A stretch of DNA of 57,134 nucleotides. Origin: Podaxis mareebaensis (taxonomy: Eukaryota; Basidiomycota; Agaricomycetes; Agaricales; Agaricaceae). Both the position numbers and the translations under genes were made by a program. The first letter of the stretch is position 1, and the number at the start of each line of letters is the position of its first letter. The stretch is from positions 1 to 57,134 of the forward strand of contig JAEUWP010000234.1 of the NCBI GenBank assembly GCA_018524725.1, written 5' to 3'. The notes under the pieces were generated by a model that saw only the letters and a list, made by a program, of their open reading frames with translations, did no database searches and was not told the origin of the DNA. Positions 46,469 to 57,134 of this stretch are shown here, in pieces.

Positions 46469-48434
46469 ATGCCCGAACTATCATCTACTTCTATTACGTC
46501 TTCGACTTTAGGCTCCCACTATGGCATTCAAAACCAAAGCCTACCTAGTGTGCACGCACTGCATGGGGCGTTGAAGATCGGGGCATCTTTTGCATATATG
46601 TGAGTTATTCCTTACCACCAAATCTAGCACCATGCTGACGAGGTTCCTTGGCTTCCCTCGATCCTTTGTGGCTTGCTTTGAATAGACTATTTGGACTGAC
46701 AAGTAACCAGACTGTTTGGTATTTTCGATCCTACCCTGGAGATTCTTTGGTATTAAAGGCTTTCGTGAGTTCCCTTGCGACTTTTTCTCTGGGCGCTGAG
46801 GCAAATCTGCTGCATAGGTAGGCCTCACATGGGCTGTCAGTATGAAGCTCTTATCTATCATAGTTTCACTTCCTTGAGCTAGGATTGTCAGGTTGACGCG
46901 GCCAATTTTCTCTTCACGGCTGGGTATGTATATTATAAAGTAATATTACGGGGGATCGGCGAGGATCCATATCGCTACAATTACTGTGATCACTGGTGAG
47001 TCCCTTTTTAGGTCAGCCATTCGCCCACATTTAACCTTGGTTCTCTTGAAGGACGATGACTGTATGTTAATGCCACTCCTCTGCTGCCCTGGTGTTGATG
47101 GTCTGCATCAGGCAGTGCTTTTTTTAACTGTGGGTGGACTATTCAGTGGCAAACTTGTTGAAATCTCAATAATTTTTGGTCTTAGGAATTGTCTTGTTGC
47201 CTTGTTGAACTGTGTGTTGCACGATAACATTTTCTGGTTTGCTGATACGAAACCGCGCGTAGATTTTTCATTTTGCGCATGTTGCGATGTATGACTTTCC
47301 ACTGCTCTTCCCTTTTGCCAAGGCTGACCGTGACCTCTAGTTGCACAGAAGAAACGTTTGGCTGGTCTTGCAGTGCGTGACTACACGAGGGTAGAGGCTC
47401 GTGAATGCTGATCTTTGGTAGTTTGTTCCATACACGGCTTCAGTTGGTGAGTTCATTAGCTACGTATGCCAACGCACTCCTCTCAAACCGTCCGGGTCAT
47501 CCAGTTTTCGATCTGAGTAAGTCCATATTGCTTGGTTTGTATGTCCGCCAGTGCTTTCCTCAGTTACCGTTCAATCTAGTATTTCTCTATAGAATGTCAG
47601 CATCATCACGTCTACGTTCAGGGAACAACCTACTCACAGTCGTGGCTATAGGGTTGAGATCCCGTGCTTTCCTGAGATGACAATCAATTCCGTATGTTGA
47701 CGTCCATCTCTTGTGTTTTGACTTCATGACATGGAAAGGATAGATTTGGCTATACTTGTCATATGGCTTCAAGTTCCTCTCGGACGGGATTATTGCGGGG
47801 TCCATGACATGGCTGTTGTACAGTCGGAGTCGAGGAGTTCGCGAAGGGTGCATGTTCTTCTCGCTGCATTTCGACTCTGCTGATAAATTGTCCCAGGGGG
47901 AGAACTATACGAGTTATTCGAGACCTAATGTATTGGTCCGTCAGTACGGGACTAATTCTCTGGTGAGTCAATGAACTGATGTGTATTCAAACAACAGATC
48001 CATCTAATGGTCCCGCGAGCAGGATGTCAACATTCCTTCAGTTACTGACAGTATGATGCCTACCCTCCTACCCAACCGTCCCCGACTGAAACCGTTCAGA
48101 TAATCCTTTGGACGAATACGTATGTGTCTACGGGCTTCTATGTGACGCGCGGGCGAGGTAAGGTCGGCATAAAATACACGTTTTCCCGCGTTTTGACACG
48201 TTTCCCTTTAGTCTATGTGGTTGCCATGTTAACAGTGTATGTTGTGCATCTAAGCCGCAGTTGGATGAGGAAGACTGATCATTTCGTTATAGAATCAACG
48301 ATCGGAAACGATGTCGGGAGGTCATTCAAGCACCTGAGAGCCTCTCGTTACGCGTAACAACCGTTCGACTGCAGGAGGTAGAAAATGACACCACTATGTC
48401 AGGGTTTGGAAAAGCATGGCGGCAGGAGGGTTAG
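46469..48434 (+). CDS. DUF6534-type multi-spanning membrane protein, copy 4
   Basis: Fourth copy. The ATG at 46469 (MPELSSTSITSSTLGSHYG) leads to LHGALKIGASFAYM and a GTGAGT donor. Exon 2 reads TVWYFRSYPGDSLVLKAF near 46710-46765. The DUF6534 core is FLSDGIIAGSMTWLLY at about 47770-47820, followed by SRSRGVREG. The tail RINDRKRCREVIQAPES runs to SGFGKAWRQEG and a stop at 48432-48434. The exon plan matches copies 1-3. It is embedded between monooxygenase copy A and the GH1 gene. Some middle exons (47.0-47.6 kb) were not resolved, so a break there cannot be excluded. Confidence 0.68.
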
Positions 48435-49162
48435 AACCTAGCGTTGCTGATACCCGGTGTTCACTTCGTCCGCCTTCTGGTTCCGGATTGGGGCTCGGAT
48501 GGTATGGATGCATTTGGGGCAGTGGAGCAAAGCAAAGCACCCCGAACGCCCATTGGCTATACTACATATTATATCGCCGCCTCCTTGTCAAAGTGTCAAC
48601 GCAGACAAGGGGGCTTTTGCCGCCATCATATGCTTACGTAAGCAGTAGCTAAAGCCGTGCGCAATTGCACCAGCTGTGGTGGCAGCCAGGAATTCGATTC
48701 CTACTACCTTGTATCACGGTATCTGTCCTCTGCAGAGAATCCCTTCATCTTACATCGTCACGGTCTTTTCCGTGCTCTCGCCATCACTTCGGCCAGTCTG
48801 CTCGTAGGCATTGTGCCACTTTCGTTGATGCAAGCATGAATTCGGCTCGCGCAGCATGCTTCAACTAATATCTTCCCACTGTTACCTCCTTCCTGGAAGA
48901 AACCGCCCAATATCCACGAACGAAGGCAACAGAGGGCATTGAGTAGAGCAAACCTGACCAATTATACGCTTGTTCTCTGCTTCTTTCACCGGGCCGGTTA
49001 GTCACGTTACACTGTTCGTAGGGCCGCAGAGGAGTCGTTCTGCATGAAACCGACTTCTCGCATGCCTCGTTGCATTTTATGCGAAGCATTGTTTTTGACA
49101 GTCAACATATATAATCTAGAAGATGTTCTGTGGGTCATCACACCCCGCAACGAAAGGTGAAG
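48435..49162. other. Intergenic, promoter of GH1 gene
   Basis: Short frames on both strands (for example 48416-48652) carry no domain. It presumably contains the 3' end of DUF6534 copy 4 and the GH1 promoter. Confidence 0.4.
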
Positions 49163-51971
49163 ATGGATTCAGGCTTAAGCTTTTCCCAGGTTATCCAGAG
49201 GATTGGCTTGTTCGTCGTAATTGGTGCTGCTGATGCGCAAAGTGTCTTATCCACCACCGGCTCAGTAGTGCTTCCGACTCAGACCTCGTTTCATCCCTTG
49301 GTATCGCAGACGACAGAGGCAGGGCCCTTCGCCATAACGTCTACCGTGAAAGCTAGTAGCGTCCTATCAACAACATTCCCTGCAAGCTCTACCCCACCAT
49401 CTCCCTCACTCTCCGCGAGCTTCCCACCCGTCGGATCCGTCCCCCGAGACTTCTCACCCCAAGGCCTCGAAAATTTATGGAATATTGTATGTTTTTATCA
49501 CCACCCCGTCGCGTCGGCTTCACTCTCTACTTGACCTCTCTTCGAACAGGTCGGCGGCGCGATCCAGTCACCCCCAGTCACGACTACTGTGGTCCCTTCT
49601 CTTCCGATACCAGTTCCGTCACCCCCTCCCCCTCTCTACCCCACTTGGTTCGCCCCCGAGCCAAAAGATATCATGCCAAAACTGAAGTTGCCGGAGGGGT
49701 TCAAGTTCGGTGTGGCGACTGCCGCATATCAGGTCGAAGGTGCCGCGAAGAGTGAGGGCAAGGGACCTACAATGTGGGACTGGAACAGCCGGCAACCGGG
49801 AGGCGTTGCTGATGGAACCACTGGTGTGTTGAAATTGCTTGCATACCTTTTATTCTAGTCCCAATCTTTTTCCACAGGGGACGTTGTGGATCTGCAGTAT
49901 TACTTGTATAAAGAAGATGTGGCACGTGTGGCTGCGATTGGAATAAACGCTCACTCTTTTTCGTGCGTCTCGGGCAACAAATTCCTCTAACAAGGAGAAG
50001 CACGCTTAATTCGGATACGATAGGATCTCATGGGCCAGGATATTCCCATTCGGAACAGCGGATTCACCAGTCAACCAAGCTGGTTTAGATCACTACTCCG
50101 ATCGTACGGATCTTCAATCGCTCAGCGCTAGTGCGAGCCCGCTTATGCTCCTACAGTAATTGACTACCACCTGGCAAACGGAGTGGAGCCTGTGGTAACA
50201 TTATGTCAGTTCCTCAGTCCTTTCCATAGCCCACCGCTGATGTGATGTTTGGCATCTCAAGTCCACTGGGACATTCCACTAGCCTTGCAGGCCTACTACG
50301 GTGGATTCACCTCTCCAAAAATTGTAGATGATTTCGTGAAGTTAGTGGCTGGATTTTTCCATTCCATTAGTAGAGAGCTGATCCACGATCCAATCCATTC
50401 AGTTACGCTAAGACCGTCTTCAAAGCATACAATGGGAGAGTGAAGACATGGTACACCTTTAATGAACCCCGCGTTTATTGCAGCCAGCTTGGTGGATATC
50501 CTTTCAGTAAGTCTTGATATTGGAAGCACGAGATGTCAGGTTCCGTTCTGACGATGTCATAGATGCGTCGTTGCCCGCCGGATTCAATACCACCACTGCG
50601 ACATATCATTGTTCCTACAATTTACGTATGTTGACGTCTCTCCTCGTCTCCTGTTGTTCCTCATTGCCCTGTTTCTTAGTCCGAGCCCATGCTGGAGCTG
50701 TCAAAGGTAACATCGCTCCAAAATCTGTCAAAGCCCATTTTTGACGTATACTCCATAGCATTCAGGCAATTGAAAATCAAAGGGGAAATCGCCTTCAAGA
50801 ATGATGACTTCGTGTATGTACCACCTCTCTATCTCCCACTCACCACCTGATTGTTTCTTCGACATGATCATAATAGTGGAATGCCGTGGCGAACAAATAG
50901 TACAGAAGATAAAGAGGCCGTAGAACGTCACGCTGCATTCCGTATTGGCGTCTTTTCTGATCCTGTGTACAAAACTGGGGACTGGCCAAAGATCATGACA
51001 GATACACTCCCTCCAGAGATCCTGCCGAGGTTTACGGAGTCAGAGAAGAAAGACCTGCTTGGTTTGTTACCGTCTCTTTCCCAGCTCCTTTAAATAGCTG
51101 ATAGACGCCTTCGGCCATACGTACAGGCTCTGCTGACTTTTTCGCAATAGACGCATACAGAACTTCTTGGGTGACTGCGCCTGAAGACGGCATTGCGGCT
51201 TGTCTGAATAATATGGCTCATCCTCTTTGGCCAGAATGTCAGGATGTCAGGTTGTTTGATTCAAGTGCCGGTTGGGCGGGTGGACCAAATCCCGATCCCG
51301 CGGCTGAATCGTGGCTACAAGCTACTCCACAGTTCCTGAGAGCCTCACTGAAGGAGTTGCAAAATAGGTGGCCAACGAAAAAGATGGTGGGTGATTCAAA
51401 ATATCATAATGTTTGGTTTAACGTCCTTTGTGCGTATTTGTAGTATATTGCCGAATTCGGCTTTGTCGAACCTTTCGAGCAGTTGAGGAGTCCCTTATTT
51501 AGAATCACCGAAGACGTGACGAGGACTAGTGAGTTACTTTCCGATTGGTTCGTGCCCCAGATTCTGACCAAGACAGATTATTATATGACATACTTGGGAG
51601 AAGTCCTGCTGGCCATCCACGAAGACAAATTGCCTGTCCAAGGCACATTTGCTTGGGGTGAGAACAGGTTCCTATGATGTAATCGGACATTCTAACTCGA
51701 AATACTCACAGCTATGATTGATAATGCTGAATGGGGCTCTGGTTTGAGTGCAAGGTCAGTTGACAATCTGTACTTATCGACCTTTCCCTAATTAGCCCCC
51801 TTCCACTGTGTAGGTTTGGAATTCAACATGTCAATTATACCACTCTCGAGAGAACCTACAAGCGTTCTGCTTTCGCACTTTGTAAGTCATCGCCTGCGCA
51901 ATGCTGCTAGCCATCTTCTGATTGTCCTTTGTGTCCCTACAGCGGAGTTCTATCAAGCTCATAAGAGTTGA
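49163..51971 (+). CDS. Secreted GH1 family glycosidase (beta-glucosidase-like)
   Basis: Retaining glycoside hydrolase. MDSGLSFSQVIQRIGLFVVI with a following small-residue stretch looks like a signal peptide. Ser/Thr/Pro-rich linker text to about residue 150 precedes the barrel, unusual for GH1. The barrel starts KLPEGFKFGVATAAYQVEGA, then GPTMWDWNSR, VARVAAIGINAHSFS, spliced to ISWARIFPFGTADSPVN and PVVTLFHWDIPLALQ. The acid/base Glu lies in WYTFNEPRVYC. The nucleophile region is YIAEFGFVEPFEQ, where classical GH1 enzymes have ITENG; the Glu is kept. FAWAMIDNAEWGSGLSARFG and a final exon SEFYQAHKS close at 51971. More than ten introns are needed, all consistent. An upstream in-frame ATG at 49130 would mask the signal peptide. 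Substrate unknown. Confidence 0.85.
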
Positions 51972-52522
51972 ATAGTTTGAGTTGTGATAAGAGCGCTTGT
52001 CATGGATTGATATCTTTCCGGCGTCCCTTTCAAGCGTAGTCCTGTAAACGTCGCTACATTACGCTCCGTGCTCTGATTGTAGCTGTAAAAAGGGTTTCGA
52101 CAATCAATATAGGCGTTGACATTTAGACGGGACGCTATCAAAGGGCTATATCCCCAGATAATGATAAGGTATCCCGCTCATGCTGGTAGGATTGCGCTGC
52201 GTTAGATAGGTGAATGGAACAGTCATAGTGAATCAACGACCAAAAATCCTAGCGCCCCCGATCTTTCTCTCACGGAGGTAGTGGGCGCTACCGCTCATGC
52301 TGCGATCGCTATTAGAGCTGTTGTAGAAAGTATTACGTCTCACTTCAATGCTACGGGATGTAGATGGAGTGGATATGATATAATCTCAATTGGGATTTAT
52401 GTTAGCTACACTTCATAGTAATTAGACACAACAAAAATGAGTAAATATAATTTCCTATCCCTGAACTCATTCCCTAACGTTTGCCTAAGAGGGGCGAAGG
52501 AACTATACTTGGTTGTTGAGAT
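51972..52522. other. Intergenic, converging 3' ends
   Basis: Between the GH1 gene (+) and monooxygenase copy B (-). No gene or structured element seen; it includes both 3' untranslated regions. Confidence 0.45.
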
Positions 52523-54372
52523 TTACAAAACGGCCCTAGGACCTTCTAAGAGTCCTAGAGCCCTCCCACGGTCTTCCTCTGGATCGGTTGTAGTCCAGGA
52601 CCAATTCCTTTCAACGCACCGGAACGCCTCGACCAAGGAATCCATCGGAATATTATCGCCCTCCCCGTACCCCTCGAATCCGGGCGCCTCGAGGTTACAG
52701 AAGTAGCCAGTCTCATTGCTTGACTTCGACATGGCAATGGCCGGGGGGACCCGAACAGTGTTATAGATATTTGCCAGGTGGTTAATGTGTTTCGTCGAGG
52801 GGACACGGGGTGTGGAGTTGTGTGTGAGGAGAGATGCAAGGATGTATGCGTCCTAAAAGGGAAAGATGAATATAAAACAAAACGTAAAAAATAGAAAACA
52901 CACCTCAATGCCTACAGTCGCTCCTGCACCAAGATGTGGAAGCATAGCATGTGCCTGTGAGAGTTTAGCACTTGGGGGGCAGCTTATAGGAAAATCGACA
53001 CGTACAGAGTCGCCCATCAGAAATACCCTTCCCTTTGCGAAGATATCCAAATGGTTGAGAGACTGCAGCGTCCATTTAGTAGGTTCTTTGATGCACTAAA
53101 GTTTGTCAATCAGCTGTGCACGCATATCGGGTTAAAGGAGTAGTGTAGCACATACGTGTATAAGAGCTTGGACTTCGTCATCCCACCCAGCGTATTGCTC
53201 AAAAAGTTCGGCTTGCGAAACGTCGACTTTCCATGGACCTTTCCAGACCGTTGTGTCTTTCGATTTCTCATGGACAATGGCGACGACGTTGATGAATTTT
53301 CCACCTGATACCGGGTATACGACTGCATACTGAGATGATCCAGGAATAGTTGAGCTTATTTGCCAATTCAACGCCACAACGATCACCTGACTCACCCTGC
53401 TTTTCCCGGAGTACTGTTCAGAGTTCAGTCAACACCCAGAACGCTAAAGATAGATTCCATCACTCACCATCAATCCAGAATGAGATAAGGCCCTGTGTCC
53501 CGGAGACACCTTCTCCAAGTCTTCCTTGGCAACGAGACCACGATACGCCACCAGTCCAGACCATACCGGTTCCAAGAACTTCTCATATCTTTGTGGGTTG
53601 GGCAGCCGCGTGAGGAAGAGGTGCCGGACGGTTGACTTGATGCCATCCGCGCCTATAAGGATATCACAAGTTGTAGAGGGCTTCCCGGCGAAGTGGAGTG
53701 TGATCGGTCCGGACTCCTTGTTAGAGACAGAAGATACCGTTTGGGTATAGTCGAGGAGGCGATGAGAGAGATGGAGGGTACATAGAGCGTTGATGTCGCT
53801 TGCGGTTGAGCCCGGTAAGGGAAGATGCTCGATGAGACTCTTTTGGAGGTCGGCTCTATGAATCCGAAGAGCACCTCCTAAAGGCGAAGATTAGCAAGTT
53901 GAGCCGGATACTGAAAAGGTGGGATTTGTACCGTTGTTCGTGACATCGTGAATTTTGAACCCATTCTTCTGGTCTGCCTTCCTAACTCCAAAAATAATTC
54001 CTGAGAGGAAAGTTCTGTCAGCTTCTGTTATCACGGGAATAAGGACAGAGGCCTTACGTCGCTCGAGGTCAGGATAGTGGTCAAATAATGGAATGAGAGC
54101 CTCTTCCAGGCCAATCTGTTTCAGTATTTGCCAGGACCTCGGCCATACATTAATTCCTGCGCCGATCTCTGTGAGTTCTGGTGCGGCTTCATAAAGGTCG
54201 ATGACGATCTTGCGTTCTTCGTCGAGCGCGTTAAGTGCCACTGCAAAGGTGAGCCCAACCACGCCGGCTCCACTGCGAGGAAAACGTGCAGAATCAATAT
54301 CGAACTGCGAGCTTTGGAACGCGGAAAGGTACGCACATGATGGCGACACGGATACGTTCTTGTTGCGACATG
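52523..54372 (-). CDS. FAD-dependent aromatic monooxygenase, copy B (salicylate hydroxylase-like)
   Basis: Close paralogue of copy A with the same exon plan, on the minus strand. The ATG at 54372 gives MSQQERIRVAI, spliced to GAGVVGLTFAVALNALDEER and EIGAGINVWPRSWQIL. FLSGIIFGVRKADQKNGFK follows, then GGALRIHRADLQKSL and CDILIGADGIKSTVRHLF. The next exons hold YAVVYPVSGGKFINVVA and GRVFLMGDS spliced to AHAMLPHLGAGATVGIE. It ends with WTTTDPEEDRGRALGLLEG at 52523. No internal stop was found in the exons read. FAD motifs, DG and GD motifs are intact, so it should be active. The substrate may differ from copy A but nothing in the sequence says how. Confidence 0.87.
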
Positions 54373-55109
54373 AGACAGTGAAGAGGTAGCGTACAAGGTC
54401 AGGAAGCTGAACTTACTGCTAAAATCAAGAGCTCTGAGTGAATTTATATCGTTAGATGCCCAGGTCGCATCCCAAGAAAGGTCGAGCGAAATAGAAACGG
54501 TTGAAGACGGGAATAGACTTGTGGCCTTATTTTAGATTTTCATGACGTTGTGGGAGGCGTGTTGATAATTTTAGAGCCCGATCAGTCCTCGTCGCCGAAG
54601 CCGTTCCTCGATTCACCTGCCGAACGGAGCTTTCGATCTGCCATTTGCATCAAAGCCATTGGATTCGGTCCAAAATTAGAGGTGCAACTCTTCGGCACAA
54701 CGTAGCTATGTGGGAAGCCGGCGCGAATAAGAGATTCCCCTTCTCCTGGAGTGTGCTTATTAACTCCAAGACAAGCATGACAAGGTGGGTCGAGGCAGTT
54801 TATCTTACAAAATACAACAGGGATCGCTGGTCAAGGTTGACTGGAGCTCAAGATTTCGGGTTTCGTGGGTGAGGAGACACAATTGAAAACGGCTTGGACC
54901 AAGATAGATAATTCTGCTAGTGCATCGATGAAAGAAGGTTGACCCGGGGCTTAAGGAACAAGGTTTCGCAGCCGAAGGCGCGAGCGGGAGAGGTTGCTCG
55001 ACGAGAAAGGGAAAAATGAGAACCCGCATCTAGGAAGCTACAACACAACTGATGGCGGACAATCGATCCCTCAACCAAGGTGGTTTGTAAACACCGAGGC
55101 ATAACGTAG
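54373..55109. other. Intergenic stretch, promoter of copy B
   Basis: Upstream region of monooxygenase B. No gene was supported. The part near 54920-55110 is adjacent to the NACHT fragment and may be more of its decayed sequence, but I could not align it by eye. Confidence 0.35.
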
Positions 55110-55340
55110 TCATTGGTCGTAGGCACTTCGAATACTAATCAGGGTTTCATCAAACGTTATGGCTGTGGGATCACCTCTATTCTCGCACTCATCAAATTGG
55201 TCGATGAAAATAACTTTTTCCCCCACACCCGCCCTCCTTTCCCTGCCGTACAGGCTTGGAAATCCATTCGGACTGTTATTCGACAGCTCCCGCGGCCAGC
55301 CGTTGCCATAACAGATAGTGTCATGCCGCCCAAGTTGCAA
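55110..55340 (-). pseudogene. NACHT/NLR gene fragment (Walker B region)
   Basis: A 76-codon minus frame contains VGEKVIFIDQFDECENRG, which matches the Walker B of Agaricomycete NACHT proteins (compare VIFIDGLDEC in the gene at 9.3-11.4 kb), preceded by a typical variable linker. No P-loop in a suitable frame was found upstream at 55.4-55.9 kb, and no convincing continuation downstream. It is best read as the remnant of an NLR gene. Confidence 0.4.
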
Positions 55341-56013
55341 TGGTAAGTGGATGAATATATACAGTAGAGAGCAAAAAGCTATGCAAGGAAGTGCTGTACG
55401 GACAGGGACTTGTTGATCATCTCGTTAGCTTGGGGAAGAACGTGACTCCGAGGTTTGTTGAAGCGCTTGAGTTTATCCGCACAAATTTGGATTAGGGGGT
55501 CCTAGCTTTTGGCTTACGGAACCTGCCTAAGTTCTTGACGCCATCTTGAAGGGTGCCGAGGGAGTTCCCAATACGTGGGGTCGTGGAGGGGTAATCCCTG
55601 TGTCATGTGTACTCGAGAAAAAGAATATCTGTTCATATACAGAAACCACGGCTGTTCCAATGGAAATTCTTGACATGACTCACCGTTTGATTGACCTACT
55701 ACTAGGGTTGGAGGCGCTTGGAACGCACCGTCTGAGAATGATTGGTAAATTGACTGGCGTATCGATCCAGGCATCGGGGTAGCAGATCTACTGCGAAACA
55801 ATAACAGGTGATTGCAAGTGGAGACAAGTAGCAAGTCCCTCAATCAAATTTCAAGTTTTCCAAGTGTCAGGAGCAACCGGAAGGTTTGTTTGCCATGGAC
55901 TTCCGAACCAAATAAGTTGGTTGATTACTTGCGTTCCACCAATTAGATCTATTTACAGCATCATAACTACAGCCAATCTTCAAGCGTATTTTGGTTTAGA
56001 ACCACCGGGAGGC
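55341..56013. other. Intergenic, possibly decayed NLR sequence
   Basis: No supported gene. Frames such as 55514-55843 (-) overlap where the P-loop part of the NACHT fragment would be expected, but show no Walker A motif. Confidence 0.35.
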
Positions 56014-57134
56014 TTATAACATAGCCCTGCCATTTCCGAGAAGTCCTATAGCTTCCTTGCGATCCTCTTCCGGATCGCTTGTTGTCCAGGACCAATTCCT
56101 CTCGACCTCACGAAACACTTCAACCAACATATCTCTGGGTATGTCATCACCCGGCCTATATCGCTCAAACCCGGGTACCTCGAGGACGTACAAATACCCT
56201 TGCTTGATTGACGCCTTCGACATAGCTATGGCTCGTGGAACGCGGATAGTGTTGTAGACGTCCGCGAGGTGGCTGGCATGTTGTGAGGAGAGAACGCCAG
56301 GCGTGGAGGAATGCGTGAGAAGAGATGCGAAGATGTACGCATCCTATCGAGGTAGGGGTGAGTATGACGAGGCTGCTTATGAAAGGGATGGCAAACGCAC
56401 TTCCATGCCAACGCCTGCTCCCGCACCTTGATGTGGTACCATTGCATGCGCCTGTAAGTGCCAATACCAAACTCAGTGTCTTTGACTAGTTCAATAAGAA
56501 AAACTGACGGAGTCACCCATCAAAAATACTCTTCCCTTCGCAAAGACATCCAAATGATTCAGATTTTGCAATGCCCATCTCGTAGGTTGTTTGATGCACT
56601 AGCATATACGAGTCGGACAAGCGTGGCCTTGTGTTAATCCGGCAAAAGATCACGTACGTGTATAAGCGCTTGGAACTCTTCTTCCCATCCGGTAAACTGA
56701 TCGAAGAACTCCTGTTGAGTTGCTTCTACGTTCCATGGGCCTTCCCACGTCGTTCCCTCTTTCGATTTGTCGTGGGTTGTGGCGACGACATTGATAAACT
56801 TCCCTCCTATCGGATAGACGACCACTTGCTGATACAATACAGAACAGGACTCAGGCTCCTCGTCCGGCCACGAACATGAAGTGGGTGCCAAACTTACCTT
56901 GTGCTTTCCAATGTACTCATTATATGCACCCCACCATCAATATCCGGAACGCTTCGGTATTAGGGAACGCTCACCATGACTCCAGAACTATCCAATACCC
57001 GATGTCCCGGATATACTTTCATCAGCTCCTCTTTCGAAACAAGCCCGCGATAGGCAGTCGTCCCCGACCACACAGGCTCTAAATATCTCTGGTATCTCCC
57101 AGGGTCTGGTAACCGTGCGAGAAAGAGTTGTCTG
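56014..57134 (-). CDS. FAD-dependent aromatic monooxygenase, copy C (partial)
   Basis: Third paralogue, cut by the window end, so only the C-terminal part is present. From the edge it reads TTLFLARLP, then YLEPVWSGTTAYRGLVSKEE and VYPGHRVLDSSGVM, then after introns VVVYPIGGKFINVVATTHD and EEEFQALIH, the GD motif GRVFLMGDS, AHAMVPHQGAGAGVGME and DAYIFASLLTHSSTPGVL. The last exon MSKASIKQGYLY ends at WTTSDPEED and a stop at 56014. It is more diverged than A and B are from each other (for example QQVVVYPI against YAVVYPV). Introns occupy the same positions as in A and B. Confidence 0.85.

Noticed and set aside
1..57134. CRISPR arrays, insertion sequences, phage genes or bacterial operons
   Set aside because: None seen; intron-rich genes and fungal families show a eukaryotic chromosome.

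Overview
This looks like a piece of nuclear chromosome from a mushroom-forming basidiomycete (Agaricomycetes). Most genes are split by short introns of about 45-65 bases with GT-AG ends. Promoters carry CT-rich tracts, and the gene families are typical of that class: NACHT proteins of the fungal NLR type, TKL-like kinases, F-box/LRR proteins, DUF6534 membrane proteins, an AGC/DMPK-type kinase and FAD monooxygenases. No bacterial, viral or CRISPR features were seen. All calls come from reading translations and splice sites by eye; no database search was possible.

Layout. 2.2-4.2 kb (+): DUF6534-type membrane protein, copy 1. 5.0-13.1 kb (-): an immune-like block of three genes: a NACHT protein that appears spliced to a C-terminal kinase domain, a second NACHT protein with an altered P-loop, and an F-box gene with an apparent frameshift. 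13.98-19.55 kb: three tRNA-His-like genes (one minus, two plus) bracketing a divergent pair, namely a chromodomain/coiled-coil/C2H2 protein (-) and a basidiomycete nuclease-like protein (+). 19.6-24.3 kb (+): AGC/DMPK-type kinase and an intact F-box/LRR gene. 25.2-32.7 kb (-): DUF6534 copies 2 and 3, with a possible small unknown gene between them. 34.0-37.3 kb: mitochondrial dihydrolipoamide dehydrogenase (+) and a short-chain dehydrogenase/reductase (-). 37.3-42.4 kb: a 5 kb stretch with no gene I can support. 42.4-57.1 kb: three paralogous FAD-dependent aromatic monooxygenases (one plus, two minus, the last cut by the window end) interleaved with DUF6534 copy 4, a secreted GH1 glycosidase and a NACHT fragment.

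How the parts relate. The left third is a fast-evolving accessory block (NLR-like, F-box, degenerate copies). The middle holds the conserved housekeeping genes (dihydrolipoamide dehydrogenase, AGC kinase). The right third looks like a local expansion of oxidative/glycosidic enzymes with membrane proteins that could serve aromatic or glycoside metabolism. The most unusual item is the apparent NACHT-kinase fusion whose kinase carries Asn in place of the catalytic HRD Asp, next to a second NACHT protein whose Walker A Lys is Arg. This could be a pair of signalling NLRs, but that is inference.
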